Source of the DNA: Mansonella perstans | Taxonomy: Eukaryota > Nematoda > Chromadorea > Rhabditida > Onchocercidae | Assembly: GCA_037074765.1 (NCBI GenBank) | Contig: JBAMDO010000025.1 | Span: 124,001 to 188,000 of the forward strand | DNA length: 64,000 nucleotides | Direction of reading: 5' to 3' | In this document: in pieces, positions 36,652 through 48,870 of the stretch | Position numbering within the stretch: position 1 is the stretch's first letter | Layout of the letters: the number at the start of each line of letters is the position of its first letter | Notes under the pieces: generated by a model | Databases searched by the model: none | The model's input: the letters and a program-made list of their open reading frames with translations, nothing else | What the model was told of the DNA's origin: nothing | Translations under genes and position numbers: made by a program

Positions 36652-39600
36652 CTAAAATTTTTTCAAGATTCGAACAATATGAAAAATATAAAGAATAAAA
36701 AAAGTATATTTAATGCTTTATATTTACTGTTTATGGCGTCCAATTGCCGAAATTAAAACTATGATAAAAAACAGAATAATTACATCCTGCAAATATTATT
36801 AAGACAATTAGGAGGATATACGCTAACAGTAGGGGTAGTGTCACAAAAGGAATTCGGTATTTATGCCCGGTTGAAGATAACATTTTATTAATCATACAGA
36901 TCATGCCAAGAACTAGCTTAATCTTCATGATGACTCTGGGAGAGCACTCCGAAGCCAAAGCTTTTTCTTTAATCCTTTATATACACATGAAAAAAATATC
37001 CCTGACCAGTTTTTTAACTAAACACGCATTAAACGCATTAAACAGTTCTCTACACATATCCGCTACCACTTCAATCATCACCTACTCTAGTCTTTTCTTT
37101 CTATCATTTGATACCTTCACAGTTCAACGAAGAATGACCTCTTATATCACAAGGAAACCTCCTAACAAAACGATAATCAACTCTTAAACGACAGAGATTT
37201 GTTAGTTAAAACTGATTGTATGATTCATTTTTATTAATGCTTTTAATAATTTCTCCTCACTGCTGTGAATCAAATATTAGTAATATTATGTGCATACAAT
37301 AACACACCCTGGACAAAGCTCTAACACCGACAAACGATAAAAAATGACTGATATACAGGTTCTCTAAAGAAAGCTCGCAGTGGCCAAAAAATTTGCTAAC
37401 ACTTGAAATAAACTAGTCACTAATCACGCCAACTTGTTTTATTCAAAAATGATTAAATTTTAAATATTTCAATAAACCAACCGAAAATGACGTATTGACG
37501 ATACGGTAAATATTTTCCACAAATGTCTGGTAACGCACTTCAAATATTTGTTCCGAACCTCCATCAAAACCAGGAATCCAGTTAAGTGATAAAGAATTTT
37601 TTGTAATATTTGAAACGCGCAATGAAACCGGAGTGTCAGGAGCTGTTGGCGGACTAACCCGAATCTCAACAGTATCTTCTCCATATTTATTAATTGCGAA
37701 ACATTTTACTGGATGCTGATAGTCGAAACGATCCAAAGAAGAAATATAAAGCACACTCTGGAATTTAAACGTTTCTTAATCTTCTAATAAATATTCTACG
37801 AATTTTCAAGTATGATTTAAATTTGTTAAGTTTGTCGAAAACTAAACGAAAATCCCAACCTCAAATATGGAGTAATTAAGTTGACGAGTTGTGAAGGAAT
37901 ATTTAGAACTATTACGCCGAACTGGGCTCGACTGGCCTTGAACAAGCCACTGGAAATGAGCATCTGGAACTGCATGTGCTCTACAACGCAGTTGTATCCG
38001 TCCACCTAAAGATCCAGCTGCTCGCAAAAGTGACGGTTGCCTAACGATTGCTGGTGCACAATTCACCAGTAGATATGCCATAGTTCGATTAGCCTTAATT
38101 AACATAAGAATTCGATATTCTATCATCAAATTCCATTATAACCAATAACTCGTTTATCGATTTATCCCTAATGTTCACATATTCAAGGATACTGATAAGA
38201 AACAGCCAACTCAATTATAATAGCAATTGCCGGTCAGGAACGTAGCATTAAATGCGATAAGATCAAAATTATTTGAAAAGTATAAATAAACACAACTGAC
38301 CACTCCTCTTCCGTTATCGGCAAGGCAGGTATAAGCACCACTTGTTTCAAATGAAGCATTAAGTCGCATAACAGCTCTGGTTTGTCCAACAATTGATACT
38401 CCTTCAATAATTTGATCCCCATGTAACCATTTTACCATACCGTCACGCTTGGGAACACCATCTACTTCACATTCCATGACTACTTCCTCACCTACCGATG
38501 CTACTACTGGTGAAGTTATATGCGTTACGTACGCTGCATCTAAATATAAACTGCCTTACGAATCATAAATAATGGCACAGAAAATCATCACATTTTTGAA
38601 AAGCAAATGAAGAAATACCAATTTTCGGTTGTAACGAGTAAACTCAGAAAAGATTTAGAATAAGATGAGAATGCTTACATTCCACTGTTACATGGACTGT
38701 AACGTTGACTGTGCCAACACTGTTTCCTGCTATGAGCGTAAAAAGACCGCTATCAAATCTGGTAACCGAACTTCCAGATAAGACAGGCCCTGCAACAGGA
38801 TTTTTGAAATCAGTCAACAAGCACGTTAAAAAAAAATTTAAAAAATAGCACTAAGAAATATACCTCTGGCCGTGATAGCTCCGACCGTGTATTCAAAATG
38901 CGAACCATCTTTTCGCCATCCCCAAGTACTCACCGGTGGATTAGCACGAAATGTTAAATTTTCTTTGAAGTCATCACCTTCGCCAATAATAACTGTTAAA
39001 GGCTCACTTATTACCATTCGTGGAGCATCTAAAAACTACATTCATTAATTCTACAGATATTATGCAGAGTAAATCTCTGGAATTCAGGACAGCGAAAAAA
39101 CCGCAACAGGTATCCCAATTTTTTTGTTCCAACTAAAAAGTACAACTCACAAAGAATATTCAGAGGATATACTGCAACTTTCTGTTCAACCCACTGCGGA
39201 TGCGATGCAGTACACAGAACTTCCCCACCATCCATCTCTTCTGTTGGAATGAACTCAATAACACTTTCAACCTCATATCCACCATATTCTTGATTCCTTA
39301 AAAATTGAAACTGATGAAACATTTAAGACTACTTGAATGATAAGGCTATCGAAATAATTGTGTTGCAAAATTATTTGGCTAGGCCAAGAGTTTTGTATTT
39401 ACAATTATTCCCTTTTCCCTACCTAAAGTGATGATTCATCTATCTAATCTTCAAATTTCTAAAATGTCTTTTTGTTTAATTTGCTTACATCCGGTAACTA
39501 ACTTGTCAAAGTCTTTTCACATGTATCAATCTTAGTTACAACGGCAAAAAAGAATAATTTTCAATAATAGGTACGATAATTTTCATGTAATTCCCTCTCT

Positions 39601-42600
39601 ATATAAAAAAAAAATTAATCTTATATGTGAATTTATCTTGCAACTCTGAAAATACTGTCAATTGGTAAAAATTTTTTATGTTTGATTGTTGAAAAACCTC
39701 TTTACACAATCTTTATATAAACCACAAGAAATTGTACCAATCAGTGAGGTTTTGTGCGACAATATTCTTTTTGCCCTGATCCTAACTGTTATCTATATTC
39801 CCTATTGAACTACTCCTGTTAGGCAACGAGCCATTTCATTACCTATAACCTATACAAGTAAAACAAATTTTTCACGACATATTTTGGTAACCGAAATGAG
39901 GTGTTATCTGCCTTCAAGACTACAGACATTCTTCGATGAAGTACGACGAACAGATCTAACTCCGTAAGACCAAAATTTAACGAAGGAAGCATTATGCCAA
40001 CAATAATCGTTAAAGAAAAGATCATGCGCTTCGAAATGAATATTGGCCCCCGTGGAAATGCCTTCGGGAAATTTATCGATCGACTAATAAACTTGCTGCA
40101 GTCTCTTGAAGTTGACGATGAAGAAAATCATCTTGACTTCAATGATAAAGAAAAGGTAATCTAGCAGGACATCGAGAAACTCGGAGATGCTACAGCGCTG
40201 CGCACTAGAAGCGCCACAAAACAACAATCTTAATCAAAGAGAGAAAGCAAATACAACTCAATCAATTTAGTTTTATCCATGGTTCATATTTTATTGACAC
40301 AAGCGGGCGCAAAGGAAAACTGCCGGTGGAAATCATGAATACCATTCAATATTTCGGAGAGGTAGAATTGTGAAAAAATTACGATAGAAAACCCCATGTC
40401 AATTCAGGTTAATATCTATGTCCAAACTCATGTCAGAATTCCTGCGATCAAATATAGCAATATTAGTCGAATAGTATGCACTAAAGAATTTATAGGTTAT
40501 CATTATTTGTAATTTCGGACCAAACGACACGTGTAAGTGTATCTATCATATCAGTTGTACTTATTGCCATCAAGTTGAAAATTGATTTAATTCGATCTGT
40601 CCTTTATGTTCAAACCCACAAATCACGAGAAAATTACAATTATCCCAGAAACTTTAAACTTCATCGTTAAAACCTGTAGGACAAGAAATTTCAATCATAC
40701 AAAACCCACTTCACTACAGACTCAAATTCTTCCCTTATAAGTATAACATTCCTTGTTCGGGAATGTTGGAAAAAATATCAAATCCTTTTGTTCTGTTAGG
40801 TAACGAGCCACTTCATCGCCTATAACCCATACAAGTAAAATAAATTCTCGTTGTTTGAAAAGGTTATGAAATTGCTCTGACATTGATAAGGCAACAATTC
40901 AAACTGAAAAAGTAAGAATAATTTTTACAATTCAACTTACGATCGATTACTGCGTTTTTCTTCAAATAACAATTTAGAATTGGCAGTAACTGAGAAAGTC
41001 CATATCAACTGCGCTACTGGATTCGAAGAATGGATCAAACAAAAAAGTTTCGTGACTTCTCCCGCTATGATCAATCGTTTGCTTCGATCATCCTGATGTA
41101 CAGTTACTCGTCGTGGTGGGACTAAAAACACATTATTGTAACGTACAAAATTATTCCAACTCCTCCCATCTACCGATCTAGAAAGTTGTTAAAATCCAAA
41201 AATCTTATCACTGACACAAAACAGATAGGGTTTTTGTGACTAAAAGCGGTTCATCCAGTGCGCCATTTCTAGCTTCGCATTTTAACTGCTGATTATTCAT
41301 CGTACGATCAAGAAGAACTGATAGGACACTTTGCGAAATGTCACCCGATACAGTGCTTCTTGTCCCTCTGAGCTGAAAGTGTTGCATGATAAGTTGATAA
41401 TACAAAAAAACAAAAAATAAAGATAAAAGTTCCAACAAAAAATTTTTGAATGAGTCTATGCGCTTTTATTTGCATTTTCTTTTTATAAAGATTATAAAAC
41501 ATAGGTAAACGTGTTGTACAACTATAATACGATAAACAGTTTGAAAATCAAAAATTACGACCTTCGCTTTCCCTAATTAGCAACATATTTACTTTTTTGA
41601 TAAGCATGCGTGCATAACAGTTAACGCTTGAAAACACTGAAACAACACAGTAGTCACAAGACAAATGCTAAACTAACAATATCCTAACCTCCTTCCAGCG
41701 AATTTTGTCTTTGTTTTTGGAACTTCGCTATAATGATAAAATATTTGAAAAAGACAAAAAAAGAGTTCAAATAAGAAATTTTTGGAAAGAATGCAGAAAT
41801 CTCGCATTCAACAATCAAAAGTTGGCTTCCGTAAAATGTTTGCTGTTTACTTATAGCGTAATCTAGAAACTCTCTTTTCACCCTTACCTTTTATTAAAGA
41901 GCTAATACTAGAATTGCAATTTAGAAAAAAGTTTTAAACCTTTTCGATACCCCTGAACCACGTCAGCGTCGCGAGTGGATTTCCTCCTTGAGATTCACAT
42001 GTAAGGCTCAGAGTTTCACCTTCCAGAAGCGTCATCCTTTCAGATCCATAAATGACCGGTTTCATAGGTGGTGCTATAAATCTGACAATAATTACACCGA
42101 AACTGAAATTTTTCAATCATATGAGGTTAAGAATTAACCTATATAATTTTGATGAAAAATAAAAATTACAGAGGATGTGAATAACGAGTTGCTTGCTTGT
42201 TGTTCCTTCATCATTCATGGCAATACACTGAATATTAATTTGATGTTTAACGACATTTATTTCAGTTGGATTTATAGTTAGGTTTGAAACAGTGATAGTA
42301 CCGGTAGCCTGCTCCAAATATGAGTGACTCACTGACTGCACTTCCTGTCCGTTAATTAGCCAAGAAATTTTGGCTACTGGATTCGATAACCTAAAATTTA
42401 CACTTTTGACTTAGTAGCAAATTTCTATGTTTGTTGAAACTTATCATTTTATTTTTCCTAATCACGTATATCTATCCCGAAAATGTCTTAAGTACCGCGT
42501 ATCATCTTTAAAAAATTGGCAAATTCAGAAAAAAATACCCTGTTCTACATCGCACTGCAACTCCACGCCCAATACGTGTAGTTGTTTCGCCAAATATTTC

Positions 42601-45187
42601 AACGCCACGAGGAGCATCTAGAATTTAGGGTTTTCGCAAAGGATTTAACAACGCGATTTCCTACAATCAAAATTTCCAAAACTTACATGAAACAGAAAGA
42701 CGAACGTTTTTAGAAAGAGGTTTATCATCGGCCAAATTTGTTGACTGACATTCATACACAGCACCATTATCATTTACATCAACTATCACTGAATAAATAT
42801 TCACAGTTTCCTGAAAATATATATGCACACAAATCTTTTTACTTTCCTACAATAAAAAAAAACCCTTTCAGTGAACAAAAATTGTATTGTGACAGTTACG
42901 AAAACTTATCACTAACTTCTTATAATTCTATCGTAACTTCCTTATAATTCTCTCAGAAAATCTGCAAATACCGAAAAAAAGCGAGAAGAGTGACCAAATA
43001 GGTTTAAATGGGACAACAAGACAAGATCTAATGACCAATTCGTCCTAGATTTTTTACAGGCACTAATCACATGACTTCAGAAGTAAGGGGCAACGATAGA
43101 GTCCATTGGAAGTGAGTCGGTACAGGATTTTTTACTCATTATTTTTTAAAGACTGAGAGTTTGATTAACATGATAATATAAAGAAAAGTGGTAGCAGGCG
43201 GCAAAATATCAATCTTTTCGTTTCCATCTTTTTACCTCAAAGTGATCTTTGCAAAATATGCAAATGAGATTTAAATTTACATACACATACCTTAGCACAT
43301 CATACTTTTAATATATGGGATATTTAGATTACAAGTAACATACTTTCGTTAAATCATCATATGTGTAATTGCTATCAATAAGGTTCCCACGAAGAAACCA
43401 AAGAAGTCTGGGTGGTGGATTGCCTCCAAAAACTGAACACCTCATAGTGATATTATCGCCAGGTTTCATAATACCATATTGACTCAAAATATCTATTTTT
43501 GGCATTTCTGAAGGATCTAAAAAGATAAACAAAAACCAATTACCACTTTAAAAAAAGTCATTTGATAATATTAAAAGGACCCAATTGCAAGAACTGCTTC
43601 TTATAAAAAGAAATAAATTTCAATATACTGAAATATATATCGTATTGCAACGGAATGTGGAACGGTAATCCCTGCCTAAGCGAAAAATTTCTAAAAAATT
43701 ACATAGAACATTAAGCATGACATTCACTCTGAACTGACTAGAAGTTGACGGATGCAGAGCTTCGCAAGTGAGAAAGGCTCCAATATCACTTCGCCTATAA
43801 GAAAAAAAAAAAGGAAAATGAAATCACGAAATGCAAAACTTTGTTTATATCTCAAAATTAAAAGAATTTAATTTAACAGCAGAAACGTACTGAGGCTTCC
43901 ATGAGAGCATTGCGAAGGCGGTAACTGTACGATTTGTATTCATTTCCGTCCATCGCTTAACACTGTTGTTAATTTTCTTCCCATGAATATACCAATTTAT
44001 CACTGCATGAGGCTTTCCATTGGCTGCCAAACAACTCAGATTATAATCATTTCCTTCGACAACATTGATAACAGAATCGGGATCAACATCCATAATAATA
44101 ACTTTTTCTGGAGGTACTGCAAATCGTTAATGCTATCACGTTGTCAAATACACATCAGGCAAACAACAATATATTAAGCACATAAAAATATCCTTTCGTT
44201 TTATCATATTTCACGAGTAAGCTTTATTGGCTACTTGTACTATATATATTATCAATGGTCGAGCACAACTCACAAAGTAATAAACAAACTAACAATCAGA
44301 TTTTGAATAAACTATTTTTCGACACTTTTGCTAGAAACAAAAATTTATATGCTTAAATTCACTCCAATAACGTCCTCACAACCGTCTTTAAAATGATCAA
44401 ATATGTCTTAAATTGTAATATAGCATTGGCAAATTGATTATTTAGATGATCCACAACAGTATTCAATAAAACCGACCAAGAACGATTTGATTGGCCATAG
44501 CCAGCTTGGTAAAACTATTGAAATGAGTGATTTGATTACCTAAGACAGTGACAAAGGCAGATGTTCGATAAGCACCCAAACTGGGATGTATCATTTGACA
44601 TTCAAATAAGCCATCGTCTCTCAGCGTTACATTTTCAATTTTTAAATATTTTTCATCTGGATTATGGGTAACATAGCTGTATCGACCTTCATGTCCTGCT
44701 AATTTCCCTGCATCATGAAAACTGCAAATTACTTTATATATGTTGGTATCTTTTCTCCATCTTACAACTGTTCTACGGCCTTCATTTCTGATGCCTTACT
44801 AGTTAATAATACATAAAAATAACTTTCAGCTACAAAGAACATGTTCTCGTAAACAATAATGTAATAATCTAAAAAGTTAAAAGATCAAATGAGAATTTTA
44901 CCCCAAAAGACTGCCATCATTATTTCGCCACTGGCTAACCAACGGTGACTGATGAGCAGAACATTTCAAGAGCACATCTTCGCCAAGTAAAACACTCTGA
45001 AACATCAAAAAACTGATTTATTTTCCACTCTTAAACTGCAAATAAAGAAATAACAAATTCGAAAAATATTTTAAAATTAGCATGAAAAAACCTTATTTTT
45101 GGGTTCTTCCTTGAAAAAATTTTGAATAACACCATATGCAAAATAGAGCCATTGCAGTAATATGACGGTAAACGAGGCAACCAGCAT
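35166..45187 (-). CDS. syg-2: SYG-2/nephrin/Hibris-type Ig-superfamily adhesion receptor, about 1263 aa
   Basis: A type I membrane adhesion protein. In C. elegans SYG-2 binds SYG-1 in trans to position synapses; nephrin and Hibris are the vertebrate and fly relatives. I rebuilt 24 minus-strand exons with all phases consistent, giving 1263 residues, close to C. elegans SYG-2. The start at 45187 gives the signal peptide MLVASFTVILLQWLYFAYG. Nine Ig-type modules follow, mostly two exons each, then one FN3 (about residues 912-1010), a membrane span VIVVFGACCIILLLINCFLL and a tail of about 200 residues. Ig1 contains SLLGFHDAGKLAGHEGRYSY, a signature place in this family. The stop is at 35166-35168. 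Exon coordinates are in the two following entries. I prefer syg-2 over syg-1 because the full Ig plus FN3 layout is present; SYG-1/Kirre proteins have five Ig domains and no FN3. Confidence 0.93.
39818..39871. repeat. diverged direct repeat, left copy
   Basis: Begins gttaggcaacgagccatttc and includes cctataacctatacaagtaa. It matches the copy at 40795-40848 with roughly one difference per seven or eight bases. Confidence 0.8.
40795..40848. repeat. diverged direct repeat, right copy
   Basis: Begins gttaggtaacgagccacttc and includes cctataacccatacaagtaa. Same orientation as the left copy, 977 bases downstream. Similarity stops abruptly on both sides. Confidence 0.8.
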
Positions 45188-46975
45188 TTCATTGCAATCG
45201 CTACAACATCACGTACGTGTCATATGAAAGACTCCTGCAGAAATTTAAACTTAGTAATACTGCAAGAGTGGATGCTGCGGTGAACGCTTCAGCCTATCCA
45301 TCTTGTTCAAAAATCAAAATCAAACGATTCTGTGAAGGAAACGATCTATCACATTTACTATGAAAAACATAGATTCGAGACAGAAAGTTCACATAAAGGA
45401 CAATATCACACGCAGGCAAATGGAGGAAAATTCAACCTCACAAAAAAAAATGGCATGAGGATCCCATGACCTATGCTACCTTAATTGACAATCGACACTT
45501 CCACTGGCTATCTATTTCAATGCAAGTCACAGAAGTCACCACTACAAAAAAGCATTAAAATTGAGCAAAAGAAATGAAGCTAACTTCCTGAAATCAAAAA
45601 ACGATCAACTGATATATTCTTTCAAATAACTATTTTCAACTGATTTCCGATTGGTTTTCTTTTTTTTTTTAATTACAAACGATCAGCTGATAATTAAACA
45701 AATAAATCAATATGTAAACCAGTAATTAAAAAGGAAATCTCGAATTCTGTTCGATGACAAACAAGTACACGCAACTACTGCGCTAAGGTGTTTAAGCTTT
45801 AACAAAATATAACAATTAAATTAATATGCAAACCAATATATAGTAAATGAACAATCGCTCTACAGGTAACATTACGTCCAACTTCTTTCTAAGTAAGCAG
45901 TGAACAAAGACGACTTACGGAGAAATCGACAAAAAGGGTTGTCACGAAGAAGGGAACATCCAACAAAAGAAGTAATGATTGTTTGTTGCGTGAGAAAAGA
46001 CGTAAAATACAGATTTCTCGTATGCATCCATCAATGTAGGTTACAAACGATATGCAAGTTAGTGTTTGTTTCATTGAAAAGATTGATTTCTTCTTTCAAG
46101 CCACTGAAAATTAGCCGCGCATTCGTTTCCTACAGTGCAAATGTATTCTGAAGTTGATGATTTCATTCCGATGCACGTAAAGTTCCCAAATCTTTTTCCG
46201 TTCATCTACGATTCCAGTTCAGGCTTTAATGTTTGGCTTGGATGCTTCTTGCTCGAAAGTTTTCGAAATACATTTGCATGTTTAGCATTGTTTACCTAAC
46301 TGATAACATTACCATACAACGATGACGATGGCTAGGTCAAATATAGTTAAATGAGAATCATCAATTGAGAAAAGGAACCAAAATAACAATAATAAAACCT
46401 GGCTTAGAAGTTTTAGACTATTAGTGAATAGATTTACTAACGTCAGAAAAAAAAAATCAATTGAAAAAGAAAGCGGCATTCATTATTTTACAAACAAACA
46501 TAAAGTACCAATTGTTTCCACAGAACGGGATAAATGCTGGATTTCATTCTCCTTTACTCGTCCTGGAACAAGACGCAAAGCGAAATGAGTGTTTCCTGCA
46601 GCGTTGCTCAGAACAAATACCGTAGAAGGATATGATGGACATTTTTTCCACCATCTTTTTTAAGGAGTATGTAGGGACTTATGTGGCAAATTTTTAATTC
46701 TAAAGGAAGAAATTCAGAAGTCATTATTTATGGTGAATTGTGGAGGATTCACACAATTCCAGTTTAAATAGAAAACAGCTTTGATTTAAAATGAGAAACC
46801 ATAATTAGTGGACATTTCTCCCAAAAATCCTTTAATGCATTTTATCAAATCCTCATTAATTTCCGCTCTAGATGAACAATGAGTGATGTTGGGGTTCCTT
46901 ATGTCTCACGACCGCCATTTTCCATTTTCATTCTCGTATTTCAGCCTTCGATTTAATTTCCTTATCGAAAATGTT

Positions 46976-47076
46976 GCAAATAGAATGATTAGATGAAATC
47001 ACTGGCATTTTAGAACCGTAATTTTTCAACAAAACGTTTTGAAATGTCATGGACTTCATCTAATCATTCTATTTGC
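46976..47076. repeat. inverted repeat, 22-bp perfect arms
   Basis: gcaaatagaatgattagatg plus aa at 46976-46997 is exactly complementary to 47055-47076. Imperfect pairing continues inward (caatcactggcatttt-like against gaaatgtcatggac), so the arms reach about 36 bases around a loop of about 25-30. It looks like a miniature inverted-repeat element or a hairpin-forming regulatory site. Confidence 0.85.
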
Positions 47077-47591
47077 TTGTAAAATTCGAAATTGGGTTTC
47101 TTGACAAAAAGAAAAACCTTATTCATGACAACAACTGTCATACATGCAAGTTAACTCATTAAGACAGATATCAGTGAATAATGGACAACGAGAAACAATT
47201 TCTCACCCGGCCTCAAAACACGAATGATAATTTTATTAACAAATCGATGAGCAATGCGAAGCTTATACGTTAGCCCATTCTGGATGTGCATCTTCTATAT
47301 TCCCGCTTCATTTTAACTAAAGCAACCTCTTCCAACGAAAATAGCAAGAAAATTATTTGCCATTTTCGTTTCACATCCAGGATAGTTTCCGGATAAGCTT
47401 TCTGATTGCCTTTCATGGTGTAAATTGAATCTGCACAAATCCGATAAACAGCTATCGCGGAGAACCGAATCGGAATCAGAACCACTGAAATGGAATCAAA
47501 CATGGGCTTAGAGGGAAGGGAAGAAGGTGTGGCAGAAGGTACTGAAGGACACCACTTTGCATGAGGACGAGTTAAGCTGAATTCACGCAGT

Positions 47592-47637
47592 CAGACTTAC
47601 AGCATTCACAATAGATGGCAGACTTACAGCATTCACA
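47592..47637. repeat. 19-base direct repeat, period 27
   Basis: cagacttacagcattcaca occurs at 47592-47610 and again at 47619-47637 in otherwise unique DNA. A simple two-copy slippage repeat. Confidence 0.8.
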
Positions 47638-48039
47638 TCACAAAGTGAAATCAATTCTTATTTATCGAACCTTCAACCAAAATTTCCACCAAACTTAGTC
47701 CCTTTCATCTAAATATAATAAAGCATGCTAGTTTTCTGGGCAAAATTTTCCATTTTTCCGCATACGGCGATGGGTAAAATGAAAAAAAGGATCCGGAAGG
47801 CATTAACATTAAGTCAGAAACAGAAAAAAACCGGCTTTACCAATTAAAATGGATTTTAAAGTTTTTAAATTAGTTCTGGCATTGTGCGTAAATTTCCCTA
47901 ATTGCAATGTTATGACTTATGTTTTTCATCACATAGAGGGGCAAAAATAAATTGAATATAAAGCTTCTATCGGGTTCCAAACTTCGAAATGGATAAGGAA
48001 TTTGGGATGTCGCGACATTGAATAACGCAGACGGCTTTT

Positions 48040-48870
48040 CAAATGACACTACGATCAGAGTATTGACAAGAAAGAAGGAGACAAATCCACTGCTCAAAAT
48101 ATAATTCTGCTCTGCCAGAAAAATCCTCGCAAGAATACTCCTAAGCAGATTAATTCCTATTATTATCAAAGATCTATCTGGAAATTAATCTGGCTTCAGA
48201 ATTTATAGGAGTAACTCCGACCTAGCATTCGTTCTCAAACAATTACAAGAGAAGTAGTTGAGAATAAAACAGAGGACCCTATGTAACCCTCGTTGACCCC
48301 ATCAAAGCTTTTAACACTGTGAGCAGAAATGAAATGACTTATGGCAGGTCTTGGAATGATTAGGATGTCCCCCAGATTCTTCAAAATGTTACGTGAAATC
48401 AGCGCGGTCAAATCAGATATGCCGATGCGCTCTCTAAGCCCTTCTCAATAATCAATGGTATAAAACAAAGTGTCCTAGCACCAACACTATTTCACCATTT
48501 TCATTTTTTTTCCCGACTCCTGCATAAGAGGTACCCCTAAAAACCGATATAAAAGCTTGCTTAAAACATTATTTTAACTTCAGTCATATTGACTACCACA
48601 AATGGTCCACTCTAAAATCCAATCGAGAGACACGAAGACACACAATTCAGAATGCTGCTATATGCTTTGAGATTACTCGTAGAATCAATGGCAAGAAGAG
48701 AAAATATCGCAGAAAAACCAATACATCACTTACACCGCTTAAGCAGACTTCCTACTACATAATATGCAAACAGATTTGCTTAATTCGTACTGGTTTTCTT
48801 AGTCACAGCGAATCTACGCCAAAAGTGGGTGAAATCCTCCAAATTTTCGTTAGCGAAGCCTAGCTACGAA
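48040..48870 (+). mobile_element. decayed non-LTR (LINE) retrotransposon, internally deleted
   Basis: Fragments in several frames read like the reverse transcriptase of a LINE: SARKILARILLSRLIPIIIK (48113 on), SDLAFVLKQLQEK (48217 on), VTLVDPIKAFNTVSR (48284 on) and INGIKQSVLAPTLF (48452 on). VDPIKAF matches the VDLTKAFDTVSR block of many animal LINEs and keeps its Asp. Stops and frameshifts interrupt every frame. The sequence then jumps to what resembles the C-terminal tail of the same type of ORF: RGTPKNRYKSLLK (48530 on), DYHKWSTLKSNRETRRHTIQ and a Cys-His-like CKQICLIRTGFLSHS. The YADD-box segment between them is missing, so the copy is dead by deletion as well as by mutation. No intact endonuclease domain or poly-A tail was found. 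Confidence 0.8.

Larger units (their letters stand above)
39297..40940 (-). other. longest syg-2 intron, with a repeat-flanked ORF remnant
   Basis: At 1.64 kb this is the largest intron of the gene. Two diverged copies of a roughly 54-base sequence (39818-39871 and 40795-40848) flank about 920 bases. These include a plus-strand frame from 39994 that is open to a TAG at 40162 and then open again to 40233. I do not recognise the encoded product. It could be a decayed mobile element. Confidence 0.6.
37482..45187 (-). other. syg-2: syg-2 exons 1-18: signal peptide, nine Ig modules, start of FN3
   Basis: Exons: 45187-45092, 44996-44902, 44721-44540, 44116-43891, 43794-43703, 43516-43344, 42810-42687, 42617-42539, 42390-42170, 42073-41940, 41372-41216, 41121-40941, 39296-39151, 39028-38864, 38789-38679, 38539-38301, 38093-37860, 37757-37482. 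Ig1 exons 1-3, Ig2 4-5, Ig3 6-7, Ig4 8-9, Ig5 10-11, Ig6 12-13, module 7 14-15, Ig8 16, Ig9 17-18. Module 7 lacks both canonical cysteines (NLTFRANPP and SGLFTLIAGN), as expected for the spacer between Ig6 and the last Ig pair in nephrin. Exon 3 starts at 44721 after tttgcag; a closer acceptor breaks frame. The FN3 begins at PTAPDTPVSLRVSNIT with LSLNWIPGFDGG. Confidence 0.9.
45188..48039. other. syg-2 upstream region
   Basis: About 2.9 kb upstream of the syg-2 start with no supported gene. It should include the syg-2 promoter. It contains a long inverted repeat (46976-47076) and two copies of cagacttacagcattcaca at 47592 and 47619. Short open frames here have no recognisable domain. Confidence 0.5.

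Noticed and set aside
41684..41881. A minus-strand open frame between syg-2 exons 10 and 11
   Set aside because: The Ig5 sequence joins directly from exon 10 (41940) to exon 11 (41372) in phase, and this frame has no Ig features, so it is intron.
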